NCBI GenBank assembly: GCA_013146195.2
Contig: CM028383.1
Location: 18,127,642-18,191,641, forward strand
Reading direction: 5' to 3'
DNA from: Codonopsis lanceolata
Lineage: Eukaryota > Streptophyta > Magnoliopsida > Asterales > Campanulaceae
Length of the DNA stretch: 64,000 nt
The position numbers and the translations under genes were made by a program. This document shows positions 1-10,699 of this stretch, piece after piece (position 1 is the stretch's first letter; each line of letters begins with the position of its first letter). Below the pieces are notes generated by a model. The model saw nothing but the letters and a program-made list of their open reading frames with translations. It did no database searches and had not been told where the DNA came from.

Positions 1-23
1 AAAGCAATAGGTGATGAAGGTGG

Positions 24-1079
24 TTAGTTTTGAGGTTCAGAAATAGCAAGGAAAGGAATGAAGGTTTCAGGATTTGATTCAGCTATTGTCCTCTGCCTCT
101 TCATAGCATACTTTTTGGCAACGGGTTTTGAAGGTGCATCACCAGTGGGTCTTGCAACTGTAGCTTCTGCAGTTGTTGGTGCAGCTACTTCTTCATCTCT
201 CTCCTCCTCATTAGTTGTCATATTTATCCTTCTGTGTTTTCTTTTTGGAGCAGTAGATGCCACAAACTTGCTTGAGTTAGTGGCCCAGGTGATATTTGTT
301 GAACCATACTTCCTTGCACTCACTCCTTTAGTCACATCGATAGGTGCCAGACTCGTAACAACAACAAGTATCTGTCTCAGAAAGTGGGTAAATATGAGGT
401 AGTGGGTGATTTTGGATTGTGCTAGGTTTTTCCTGTATCTCTTCATATTCTCATAAATGAGTTTAACTAAAACAGTAGCCCAGTTGACTTTTTCTCCCAG
501 CACAATGACAGCCATCAGTGCCAATTGGTCTTTTGTAACCTTGTCTTTTGCCACATATTTGACAATTAGGCATTTTTCTAAAACAAAAGTTAGGGCATAA
601 TAAATGGGCTGGAAGATATTGTTTTTTCTATCTGCAGCTATAGATACAGGGACATTTCTCATCATAATAATCCATCCACCAGACATAATTTCTTTGCTAA
701 TTTCAGATAGAGACGAACCTTCAGTGTTGATATTGGGAAAGACATTCAGAATGGTTTGGGTATCAAACATTACATCTATCCCATTGATCTTTCCGGAAAG
801 GGAGTTTGGTATATTTGGTGTGGGTTACATCTGGTGGAAGAATAACTCTGTTAAAGTTTGACTGTATGTGTTGCCTATATCGAAGGTAAGAAGGGGAAGA
901 AGTCCAGAATTTGTGAGGAACGTAACCAATTCGCAGCCAATGTCAAGTTTGTTTAGTGCGGTGACATCCAAAATGCATCCTAGGTCGGAGTTATTATCAG
1001 CCATTGCACCTGAGTTCAAGAAGAAACTAGGGTTTAGGAGTTTTGGGGAAAAAAGACGAAGTACGGAAGGCAGTTGCAA
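24..1079 (-). pseudogene. Plant transposon/Athila ORF-like protein, broken by one in-frame stop
   Basis: Two minus-strand open stretches (1079-828 and 770-24) lie in the same frame and are separated by one TAA at 825-827 with 18 open codons after it, so this looks like one reading frame of about 350 codons with a single nonsense codon (or a very short intron, less likely). The first ATG fitting a compact start is at 1004; the frame is open to 1079. The order of features (a helical LTELFF block, then GKINGIDV, then INWA-like GEKVNWATVLVKLI) parallels the env-like ORF at 21783-22762, which has VREFYAN, VDVRGR and a G-x-IDVGRLI block. Both fit the 'putative plant transposon protein'/Athila ORF-1 type. 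The tail after residue 160 of the second part is basic (PKRKHRR) then acidic (TNEEERDEE). No catalytic motif is visible. Family assignment is by pattern, not alignment. Confidence 0.5.
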
Positions 1080-1650
1080 AGAGAGAGGAGGAGAGAAAAC
1101 TTTTTGAAGATTTTTTTTGGTTTTTGAGTTTTTGAAAAGTTTCCAAAATGATTGAGGGGTTATATCAAGAAGCCTTTTGGGATAAATATGGGGGCTTCAA
1201 TGATAAAAAAAAACTACAGAACTGCCTTGAAACTGTAAGGAGTTTTTGGGTCTCGCGCCAACATTTAAAGTTTGTCAGTTTTAGTGGAATGTGTCAAGTC
1301 TGCCGTTAGTTTGAGAAGGTGAGTAGGTTTAGAGACATGATGTATCAGCATCCCGGCTGATATAAAGCACATGTGTATGTGGCATAATTAAATTAGGATT
1401 AATTGCAGAGAGTAAAGTTACCAAGTGTTGACCAAAAAAAGAAAGTTTCAATTAGCTTTTTTCTTTTTCTTTTTTTTCCAATTCTACCGATAATTATTGA
1501 TTCTTTGGGCAAAAGTATCAAATGTTACGTAATTATTTCTTTGTAATTATTTATAATTTTAGTTATTGTTGTTTCGGAACTAAAATTTTATATAAAGTAT
1601 TTAAGTAATTCTAAATCATTCATGTTTGAACAATCTACTTGTTAGTTATA
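1080..1650. other. Non-coding spacer
   Basis: No gene seen. AT-rich sequence with A and T runs (about 1207-1215 and 1434-1480). It separates the broken minus-strand ORF from the pentamer array and would contain that ORF's promoter or leader if it was ever expressed as a separate gene. No TATA box is clear enough to call. Confidence 0.5.
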
Positions 1651-1988
1651 TAAGTTACGTTAAGTTAAGTTACGTTACGTTACGTTACGTTACGTTACGT
1701 TAAGTTAAGTTACGTTACGTTAAGTAACATTAAGTTACGTTAAGTTAAGTTACGTTAAGTTACATTACGCTAAAGTTAAGCTGTTATGTTATGTTGCCAC
1801 GCTACGCCGCTTACTTACGCCACGCCATACGCCACGCCACGCCACGCCACGCTACGCTACGTTTACGCGTTAAGCTTTAAGTTAAGTTATGTTACGTTAA
1901 GTTACATTACGTTAAGTTACGTTAAGTTAAGTTAAGTTATGTTAAGTTAAGTTACGTTACATTAAGTTAAATTAACACAAAGTAAAGT
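1651..1988. repeat. Left arm of mirror array: GTTAC/GTTAA pentamers
   Basis: Tandem pentanucleotides GTTAC and GTTAA (equivalently TTACG/TTAAG) in one orientation. At about 1797-1862 they shift to GCCAC/GCTAC pentamers, then return to GTTAC/GTTAA. The complementary pentamers GTAAC/TTAAC fill 3119-3582, so the two blocks form a long imperfect inverted repeat around the central satellite. The unit is not the plant telomere repeat TTTAGGG. Confidence 0.9.
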
Positions 1989-3118
1989 CTTATCATAACA
2001 TAACGTAAGGTAACATTAGGTCTTATCATAACACAACGTTACATCTTATCATAACACAACGTAACGTAATGTTACGTCTTATCATAACACAACGTTACAT
2101 CTTATCATAACACAATGTAATGTAACATTACGTCTTATCATAACACAATGTAGCATCTTATCATAACACAACGTAACGTAACGTTACGTCTTATCATAAC
2201 ACAACGTTACATCTTATCATAACACAACGTAACGTAACGTTACATCTTATCATAACATAACGTAACATCTTATCATAACACAATGTAATGTAATGTTACG
2301 TCTTATCATAACACAACGTAACGTTTTATCATAACACAACGTAAGGTAATATTAGGTCTTATCATAACACAACGTAACGTCTTATCATAACACAGCGTAA
2401 TGTAACATTAGGTCTTATCATAACACAACGTAACATCTTATCATAACATAATGTAACGTAACGTTACGTCTTATCATAACACAACATAACATATTATCAT
2501 AACACAACATAACGTAACGTTACGTCTTATCATAACACAACGTTATATCTTATCATAACACAACGTAACATAATGTTACGTCTTATCATAACACAACGTA
2601 ACATCTTATCATAACACAACGTAACGTAACGTTACGTCTTATCATAACACAACGTAACATCTTATCATAACACAACGTAACGTAACGTTATGTCTTATCA
2701 TAACACAACGTAACGTCTTATCATAACACAATGTAATGTAACATTAGGTCTTATCATAACACAACGTAACGTCTTATCATAACACAACGTAACGTAACGT
2801 TAGATCTTATTATAACACAACGTTACATCTTATCATAACACAACGTAACGTAACGTTACGTCTTATCATAACACAACGTAATGTAACGTTACGTCTTATC
2901 ATAACACAACGTAACATCTTATCATAACACAATGTAATGTAACATTACATCTTATCATAACACAACGTTACGTCTTGTCATACCACAACGTAACGTAACG
3001 TTACGTCTTATCATAACACAACGTAATATCTTATCATAACACAATGTTACATCTTATCATAACACAACGTAATGTAACGTTACGTCTTATCATGACACAA
3101 CGTTACGTCTTATCATAA
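1989..3118. repeat. Satellite core, 41 copies of a CTTATCATAACACAACG unit
   Basis: I count 41 occurrences of the core CTTATCATAAC, including slightly mutated ones, mostly extended to CTTATCATAACACAACG. Units come in two lengths: about 23 nt (core plus TTACAT) and about 33 nt (core plus TAACGTAACGTTACGT). They often alternate, giving a higher-order period near 56 nt. The long unit contains the perfect 14-nt palindrome ACGTAACGTTACGT. Variants are mainly ACG to ATG and CGT to CAT. The spacers are repeats of each other, so this is not a CRISPR array. Confidence 0.9.
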
Positions 3119-3613
3119 CTTAACTTAACTTAACTTAACTTAATGTAACATAACTTAACGTAACGTAACCTAACTTAATGTAACGTAACATAACTTAACA
3201 CAACGTAACGTAACTTAACCTAACTTAACGTAACGTAACTTAACTTAACTTAACCTAAGTTAACGTAACGTAACGTAACTTAACTTAACTTAACCTAACT
3301 TAACGTAACGTAACATAACTTAACTTAACTTAACTTAACTTAACCAAACTTAACTTAACTTAACGTAGCGTAATTTAACTTAACCTAACTTAACGTAACG
3401 TAACATAGCTTAACTTAACTTAACTTAAATTAACCTAACTTAACGTAACGCAACGCAACGTAACGTAATGTAACTTAACTTAACTTAACCTAACTTAATT
3501 TAACTTAACGTAATGTAGCGTAACGTAACGTAATTTAACTTAAGTTAACATAACTTAACATAACGTAACTTAACCTAACTTACAATACGTTACGTTACGT
3601 TACGTTAAGTTGT
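3119..3613. repeat. Right arm of mirror array: TTAAC/GTAAC pentamers
   Basis: Tandem TAACT/TAACG/TAACC pentamers, the reverse complement of the left arm at 1651-1988. The final stretch, about 3583-3606, flips back to GTTAC orientation, so the array ends with a small extra inversion. Nothing coding. Confidence 0.88.
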
Positions 3614-4049
3614 GTTACTTATCTTTAATTTAATTACTAACTTATAGTTATTTTTTTATAACTATGTAATAATATGAAAATAACAAAAAAAAATGACAAC
3701 GCTTGATAGACGCTTGATAACTAGGCCCATAAATAGGTAATACGTAATAAGTTTTTCTTATTGTTGACAAAAAAATTTGAAAAGTCCCTCCAATGCCATA
3801 TTCCCCCTAAAATTTGAAAAACAAGTGTTTGAATATTGAATTGAAACGCTTTTCCCACCTAGGGCTTATACTCATAATTCACTCCAACTCAAAACTCTCC
3901 CTCCTTCCTCTCCAACCTTCTTGACCTAGGGCTTCTACCGCATAATCCAACGCACATACTCTCTCAATTCCAACGCCATACTCCCTCTCCTCGAACAACG
4001 AACAACTCAACCTACGGCTCACTCAAACAAAATTGATTCCTAAAAAATA
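3614..4049. other. Spacer and CT-rich leader upstream of GRF relic 1
   Basis: No reading frame seen. From about 3890 to 4005 the plus strand is rich in CTCC/CTTCC runs, typical of a plant 5' leader, and it directly precedes the GRF relic. CATAAATAG at about 3729 is a weak TATA candidate. These promoter and leader readings are inference. Confidence 0.35.
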
Positions 4050-4615
4050 GAAACCCCAATTTTCCAAGAGAAGGAACTCGAATCATATGACTGCAATTTG
4101 ACAAGAGTTTGCAATTGTGGTGTTCCCGCACATATGTGGACATCTTGGAGTGATGAAAACCCAAGTAGAAGGTTCATTGGATGTGTAAACTATAAGGTTA
4201 TATTTGTTTCTTTTTTCATTATTAATTATATGCAGATGTTTATTTATTTATTTTATTTTCTATCTCAGGATCAAGCTAACCACTGTAAGTTTTTTGCTTG
4301 AATTGACCCACCACTGCCTGAGAGATAAAAAAAATAGTCATTTGTGGACGGCTTAGATCACAACTAGTGGATTTGAAGCATGAGGTTGAGAAACTTGAAA
4401 GTCAACTCGGAGTGGTTCAACAAGTTGAAAAATTGAAGCTAAAGAACGGAAAGCTCAAAGTAGAAGCAAGAAAATTGGAAGAACAATTTATGAAATCAAA
4501 AGAAAGAGCTCAGTCTTATTTTTGTGCAATTCTCCTAATTTGGACAATTGCTGTTGGACTTATTATTGGAATGTTCAAAGGAAACACTAATTCCAACAAT
4601 TTGTCGCTTCCTTAG
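4050..4615 (+). pseudogene. GRF zinc-finger protein relic, copy 1 (two exons)
   Basis: The plus strand encodes a GRF-type zinc finger: CNCG, then a WTSWSDENPSRRFIGC block, then a conserved C/FF. A short intron, 4197-4268, splits it (TATAAG|GTTATA ... CTCAG|GATCAA). After it come a Leu/Lys/Glu-rich coiled coil (about 4370-4500), a hydrophobic membrane-like segment (FCAILLIWTIAVGLIIGM) and a stop at 4613-4615. Plant GRF proteins of this size often have this finger, coiled coil and tail membrane helix. Defects: the position matching the ATG of copy 2 reads ATA; the Trp codon after FFA is TGA; and a 1-nt shift lies in the A run near 4330. It sits left of the MULE transposase on the opposite strand; a decayed relative lies right of it at 9859-10426. 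Confidence 0.72.
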
Positions 4616-4941
4616 TGTTTAATTGTAGTGTATTATTGCTTGAACGTATATATTCCATATGAACTTTTTATTACTATGCTTAATTAATGGAACTTTTTGT
4701 TATTTAGTGATTCATTTACCTCAATCATTTTTTATACAATTGGTTAAGTAATCGACCTACTAATATCAATAGTCACCGACATGCCTAAACCTACTGAACC
4801 TACTGGCAAAGACTAATGTTACGTTATTTACAGTTGACTTACAGCTGCTGTGAACCTACCTGCTAAACTGCTAAAGCATCCTCTCATATTATGAACAAAG
4901 TAGATTGTTGAAACATGAATGATTTAGAATTACTTAAATAC
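4616..4941. other. 3' flank of GRF relic 1
   Basis: No gene seen. AT-rich sequence between the GRF relic stop and the tandem array. It includes short stretches sharing words with the array (GGCCTACT-like and AATCGACC) but no full unit. Confidence 0.4.
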
Positions 4942-5845
4942 ATTGGGTTGATAATCCACCTACACTATTCAAAACATAGTTTGGTTATTAATCAAGTTGA
5001 TTAGACTTTAGCTAAGTCTAAAAGTTCTTCTGAATATCGTAGGCCTACTGTTTTATCACTTTAAGCATGAGTCAAGTAATTGAAGTCAGTTACTTGACTC
5101 ATTTGTTATAATATTGGGTTGAGTAATCCACCCTACACTATTCAAAACATAGTTTGGTTATTAATCAAGTTGATTAGACTTTAGCAAGTCTAAAAGTTCT
5201 TCTCGAATATCGCCAGTAGGCCTACTTCCTGTTTTATCACTTTAAGCATGAGTCAAGTAACTGAAGTCAGTTACTTGACTCATTTGTTATAATATTGGGT
5301 TGAGTAATCCACCCTACACTATTCAAAACATAGTTTGGTTATTAATCAAGTTGATTAGACTTTAGCAAGTCTAAAAGTTCTTCCTGCTGAATATCAGCAG
5401 GTAGGCCTACTTCATGTTTTATCACTTTAAGCATGAGTCAAGTAACTGAAGTCAGTTACTTGACTCATTTGTTATAATATTGGGTTGAGTAATCCACCCT
5501 ACACTATTCAAAACATAGTTTGGTTATTAATCAAGTTGATTAGACTTTAGCAAGTCTAAAAGTTCTTCATGAATATCGGTAGGCCTACTTCTGTTTTATC
5601 ACTTTAAAAGTAACATAAGTCACCATTTGACTCATTTGTTATATATTGGGTTGAGTAATCTACCCTCTGCAATTAATCAACACAAGTAAGTTAAGTTATT
5701 GAAGTCAGTTACTTGACTCATTTGTTATAATATTGGGTTGAGTAATCCACCACACTATTCAAAACATAGTTTGGTTATTAATCAAGTTGATTAGACTTTA
5801 GCAAGTCTAAAAGTTCTTCCTATTGCAATATCGTAGGCCTACAAC
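4942..5845. repeat. Tandem array of about 180-bp units, each with a 36-nt hairpin
   Basis: Unit starts (ATTGGGTTGA) fall at 4942, 5113, 5294, 5479, 5645 and 5732, so periods are about 171, 181, 185, 166 and 87 bp; the 5645 unit is cut short. Each full unit carries TAGACTT/AAGTCTA as a small hairpin, a GTAGGCCTAC palindrome, and a near-perfect palindrome with 16-nt arms (ATGAGTCAAGTAACTG and its complement) around AAGT, at 5067-5102, 5248-5283 and 5433-5468. The array lies just past the 3' end of the MULE transposase. Confidence 0.88.
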
Positions 5846-6031
5846 CTTGTTTTAACAGCAGGTATGCCTATGCAAGTTTAATGGACACTATGCAAATATG
5901 AAACTGATATACAAACTTTACAAACTCATATAAGAAATAGTACCCAACATTGAAATTCAAAATTAAAGTTACAATACATTGAAATCTGAACTGATCATTA
6001 CAAAACATATAAATTTCAAATCCAACAATTA
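5846..6031. other. 3' flank of MULE transposase
   Basis: AT-rich, no frame. It follows the transposase stop on the minus strand and probably holds its 3' untranslated region. No certain poly(A) signal was assigned. Confidence 0.35.
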
Positions 6032-8212
6032 CTAAATTTGTGAATGCCTATCACTCATAGGGGTTTGATCACGACAAGAAAGGCGGTTGTGGCCAACTTG
6101 TCGACACCTACTGCATCTTTGTTTTCCAGAAAACTCTCCAGTTGACGGAACTCTTGTTGTTCTACGACGTCCAGCTCGACGTCGGACTAAAGGTGGCAAG
6201 ATAGTCATTTCCTTAATATTATCTAGAATGTCCCATTCTTCTTCAATGGGCACTGGGAAGATGTTTTGGGAATACGCCACTCTCCAACACTCAGTTGTAT
6301 AGAATGATGAGCACAACGGGTGCACAGAAAAACCTCTCCTTTTTGCAACTGCTATTGCATGCTCGCATGGTAGGTGGTCCAACTGAAATTTTTGGCAGGT
6401 GCAAGTATTCCCATCAAAGTTAACTGTGTAATTCTTGGTCCCGCTCCTCACCACATACTTGGACTGATCAATGGGTTCAACCACTGTAAACTTATTGGCT
6501 TTCTGAATTGCTTTGCCTAATTTATCTTCCATTGTTGGGGTTAAAATGGTTGTACAACTTTGTGCTGCTTCGCGCCTTTCACAAAACCACGCCTGCAACT
6601 TTTTTCCAATAAACTCAAGCAGCGAAAGTATAGGACTCTGTCGGGCTTTCCTAAAAACTGAGTTGAGAGACTCTGCATTGTTTGAAGTCATGATATTGTA
6701 ACGGTCTCCTTTGAAATGTGACCTTGCCCAAGTTTCGAAATTTGTTTCGCTAAGATATTTCCAACCCTTCTCGTCAGTTTTCTCAATTTCAAACATATGC
6801 TTGCGAAACTCTTCTCTGGTATATGCCTCTGCAGCTCTCTTGAAAAGTGAGACCGTGTCAGCCTTTCGAGTAACAGTCCTTAAGTTGCCTTTTATATGAT
6901 AGATACAATGAGCATGACGAGCATTTTGAAAAACAATACGGACAACACTAATAAGACTCTTATGTCGGTCGGATATCACAACAAGTCCTTCATGGTCACC
7001 TGTTATTTCTTTCAACTTTGTAAAAAACCAAAGCCATGATGCATCATTCTCATAATCAACAACAGCCCATGCAAGAGGATATATCTGCATATTTCCATCC
7101 TAGCAAGTAGCAATAATCAGCGTACCTTTATATCTTGCAGTTAAAAATGTTCCATCCACAACAACTACCAGACGCATTGCAGAGTGGAATCCAAGAATGC
7201 AAGCCCCATACGCCAAAAAGAAGTACTTAAAGCGGTTTTCACTATCAAGCTCTAAAGAGAAGATTGTTGATGGATTAACCAATTTCAAGTTATGGGCAAA
7301 TGCGGCCAACTTAGTGTAACTATCCTCGGCTGAACCCCTTAGGTGTTCTAAGGCAGCTTCTCTACACCTCCTCACTTTTTGATAACTTAGATCTACACCC
7401 AATGATCGGTAAGCATCGTCAATGACATCAGCAGGTCTATACGTAGTGTTACGATCCTCAAGCCTTGGCGATATTTGTACTCCAATAATACGCGACGTTG
7501 CTTGTCTATGATTAGCCATGGACATATTTAGGGGGCAAGTATGTTCACCTGTATATTTTCGAATCTGAAAATAATCACATTCTAAGTACTTTGTTGCAAA
7601 CAAACGCCATTTGCAATTATCATCACCACAAACTATTGTGTACACTTTCTTATTCGATTTTTTTGTTTTGAACTGAAAGTTGTTGTTCAATGCAAGCAAG
7701 TGCACAACTTCGTGAAGCTCTTTCTTGTTATTGAAGACTTGGCCAACCTTCAAATCAATATCTACAGGTAACACTCGCGATGTACTTCCAACCGAAGAAA
7801 CTAAATGCTCACTTGTGAAGTCATTTCCTTCTCGGCTGCCTTGATCTCGGTCACCTAGGCTAAACTCAAATCTCGGTGGTGTTGAGAAATCATTCTCATT
7901 ATAGGATAAAGATTCTCGAATTACCTCCAACCTATCCGAAGAATCATTCGTATTATGATCGCCTCCTTCAGGTTGCATTTCATCACTACCAACTCCATTA
8001 TTTTCTTCTTCAAATTGTGTGTCATCATCATGACCAACTCCATTATTTTCTTCTTCAATTTTCCTGTCACCACCACCACCAACTACATTATTTTCTTCTT
8101 CATTTATGTCACCACCAACTCCATTATTTTCTTCTCGGTGCCCGTCGCAATTTTCTTGGCTCACATGGGTTACACACAGAGGAGCCAAATAGCCTTGTTT
8201 ATTAATATTCAA
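6032..8212 (-). pseudogene. Mutator-like (MULE/MuDR) transposase with one internal TAG
   Basis: Two minus-strand frames (8212-7100 and 7090-6032) are in phase, split only by TAG at 7100-7102. Order: acidic Asn/Gly repeats (EENNGVG four times), a MuDR N-terminal DNA-binding domain (DIDLKVGQVF ... CKWRLFATKY), the MULE catalytic core, a SWIM finger (CTC ... PCEH, about 6403-6359) and a CCHC knuckle (CX2CX4HX4C) near the C-terminus. Likely DDE residues: D in VVVVDGTF (7154-7156), D in VISDRHKSL (6968-6970) and E in NNAESLNS (6671-6673). The family normally reads A-T-x-Q-D-G-N where this has A-T-C-stop-D-G-N, so the stop is probably CAG to TAG. The frame stays open upstream to about 8269 (IPVRITSNNEVEWYL), so the N-terminus is longer than the TTG at 8212 suggests and probably continues in an exon farther right. 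Otherwise about 726 codons look intact. Confidence 0.9.
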
Positions 8213-9858
8213 GTACCATTCAACTTCGTTGTTTGAAGTAATCCGGACTGGAATTTGAAAACTGCATCTCTATATCATCAACTTTGCACCATTTTCTTTG
8301 CATATAACTCTTCACATGAGTAAGAAATGTCATCTCTATATCATCAACTTTGGTGAAGTCAAATGTTTCTTACTTTAGCATATAACTCTTCACATGAAGT
8401 TTCATCATTGATTGCAAGCCCTGTTGCATTTTGGTTGCCACTAAATTTCCATGACCATTGTTTTCATCTACAAAATGTCCAAAATAAAACACAGTGGTCC
8501 AAAATTTTGGTGAAGTCATAATTGCAATGCAATTGAATAAAAAATTAATCTATAAAATTATAAAATAAGATTGTAGTTTCATAAATAAAAATAATGGAAA
8601 ATATTATGTTTGTATTCAATTAAGCCACCAAAATTGCAAATTTGAAATGCAACTTTTATAGTGGATTAGTTGACCAAACACGTATACACTCAATTATATT
8701 CTGTCACTTGAGATCAATTAATCGACCAAACACAATGCAATAAAGTAGATTAATTGACCCCTTAATATCGAGTTAAATTAAGTTAAGACAATGCAAAACA
8801 ATTTATTTACTTGAGGTCAATTAATCAACCAAACACAATGCAATACAATCGATTAATCTACCAAAAAGAAAAAAAAATGGATACCCCTTAATTTCATTTA
8901 CTGATTTCAATTAATCAACCAAAGACAATGCAATACAATTACTTGATGTCGATTAAGAGACCAACACAATCTACTACCATAGACTCTCACTGGACTTGTA
9001 ATCGACCAATCATTCAATAAAATTCAAAAAAAAAAAAAACAAAACCTAAAGACAAACCTAAATCCAAATACGGTCCTGGCAGAGTAACAAAGTAGAAGGA
9101 ATTTGGAAAGAAGCAATACTGGGAAGACTAAATCAGTAAATTGGAAAATCACTGAAAGTTGCAAAGTTGTTGCAAACCTATTGTTGTAGTTGAACTAACT
9201 GGAAGAAGAAAACGAAGAGGGTATTTAAGATATGAAACATAAAGGCGTTGGTAACTCATTTACCCTCATTTAAGAGGAAGGGGTATAATAGATATTTCCA
9301 TTCAAATATGACTTTATATGATTGTTTTACATAAGTGTGGTTATTTTTGTAACCTACCTCTTTTTTATGGCTGAATAATAAGAAACCCCAGGAAAGTTCG
9401 ATGGTTTAATTACCAAAACAACCATTTCATCTGTCCATTTCTCTCCCTACTTACGTTTCTCCATTGTTATTATGGTTTACGAGGAAAAAATACTTTTTTA
9501 ACCAACTATTACTTTTTTAACCAACAATTGACTATATACTTTATATAAGACTAATTTAACAAATGTAATTTATTTTAAAGGTAAATGACATCAATTGTGT
9601 AATGGCCCTTTGCAAACCGTCAAAAAGCGATGATGTGTTGCATGGATCCTCAACAGTAAAAAAAGGCATAAGGGAAGCATGCAGTCTTCTTCTTTTACTT
9701 CATAACAGGCAATATTACCTATGGCTCAAAACCAAACAAAGTGTTTTCGAAATTCTCATGATTTTGAGCTCGATTTTCAAATCAATCATTGTAAACTCGT
9801 TCATGTTATCAACTAAAGTCGATTGTTCACAGTTTTTCACATCAATTTCAGTGGAAGT
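8213..9858. other. Non-coding stretch upstream of MULE, with a 66-bp tandem duplication
   Basis: Contains an open extension of the transposase frame to about 8269, then a direct duplication with 66-bp offset (CTCTATATCATCAACTTTG at 8268 and again at 8334; CATATAACTCTTCACATGA follows each). A minus-strand AAAGTAAGAA near 8375 could be a splice donor and GATGCAG near 8265 an acceptor, but I could not confirm phase. From 8500 to 9858 it is AT-rich, with repeated words such as ATTAATCGACCAAACACAATGCAAT. No other gene seen. Confidence 0.45.
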
Positions 9859-10426
9859 ATGGAAACCTTAATTTTCAAAGAAAAACAACTTGAGAATGAC
9901 CGCAATTTGAATAGGGTTTGTCGTTGTGGTGTTCGAGCTCCTATGTGGACATTTTGAAGTGATGAAAATCTAATTGAAAGTTTATAGGATGCCCAAACTA
10001 TAAGGTTTGTATTTTCATGTTTGCATTTGTGTTTGTTCTTTGTTTTCTCTTTAATTTTTAATTTTTGATACTTCCATGTCTTCTTAGGATCGAGCCAAGC
10101 ATTGTCGGTTTTGCTTGGATCGACCCAACATTACCGAAAGATCCAAAAAATAATCATTTGTGAGCGATTGAGATCAAAAATTGTGGAATTGAAACATCAA
10201 ATTAACAAAACTAAAATTGAAGTCAAACAAATGGTTGAAGAAGTTGAAAACAAAGAAAACAAAGCTCAAGGTACATGCAAGAAAATTGGAAGAACAAATT
10301 AGAAAGACAAGAGAGAGAGAATGATGGTATGTGTTTACAATGCTAATGACTCGCACATTGGTAGTTGGCTTGATTGTAGCAAACATCAAAGGCAACAAAA
10401 TTTCAAGCAAATTCTTGCTTCCTTAG
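9859..10426 (+). pseudogene. GRF zinc-finger protein relic, copy 2 (two exons)
   Basis: A relative of 4050-4615 in the same orientation, on the other side of the MULE. The ATG at 9859 begins METLIFKEK, matching the upstream reading of copy 1. The finger starts with RVCRCGVRAPMW; the next Trp of the family's WTSW block is a TGA, and another in-frame stop replaces the Gly/Cys region. The intron is 10005-10087 (TATAAG|GTTTGT ... CTTAG|GATCGA), same position as in copy 1. The coiled-coil part (about 10165-10320, rich in Glu/Lys/Asn) is still recognisable; the membrane-like tail and the final stop at 10424-10426 are out of frame with parts of it. It is more decayed than copy 1. Confidence 0.65.
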
Positions 10427-10699
10427 TGTAGTAAGGGCATGAATCTTAAGGATATGTAGTGATATTTGTGTGTAATTCTTACTTTCATATTGGTATTGTC
10501 CTATTTGTATCAAATGTGTATCAAATTCCTTTGTTTTGTTGAACAATTTGTGAGGTTAATGGTTAATGTATTGCTCTGTTTTTTTGGCATTTTATCAATA
10601 TGACTGAGTTTAATATGAATTGTTGGTATCCTGTTAATATGGCTTAGGTTAATGGTTAATGTATTGTCCCATTATTTCATGTTGGAATCCTGTTATTCA
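10427..10699. other. Flank between GRF relic 2 and LINE fragment
   Basis: AT-rich with diffuse internal repetition of TTAATGTATTG and TATCCTGTTA words. Ends in GTTGGAATCCTGTTATTCAA (10681 onward), which recurs after the LINE fragment at 11438. Confidence 0.4.

Noticed and set aside
58..402. Plus-strand 114-codon ORF with hydrophobic stretch
   Set aside because: It is antisense to the better supported minus-strand frame, whose blocks match the env-like ORF at 21783.
1989..3118. CRISPR-like array of regularly spaced repeats
   Set aside because: Spacers are themselves repeats of the same pentamers, the setting is plant nuclear DNA and no cas gene exists; it is a satellite.
1651..3613. Telomeric or interstitial telomere repeat
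   Set aside because: Units are TTACG/TTAAG and CTTATCATAACACAACG, not TTTAGGG or known variants.
7876..8236. Plus-strand His/Phe/Tyr-rich ORFs
   Set aside because: Antisense of the acidic EENNGVG repeats of the MULE transposase; composition is a by-product of the repeat.
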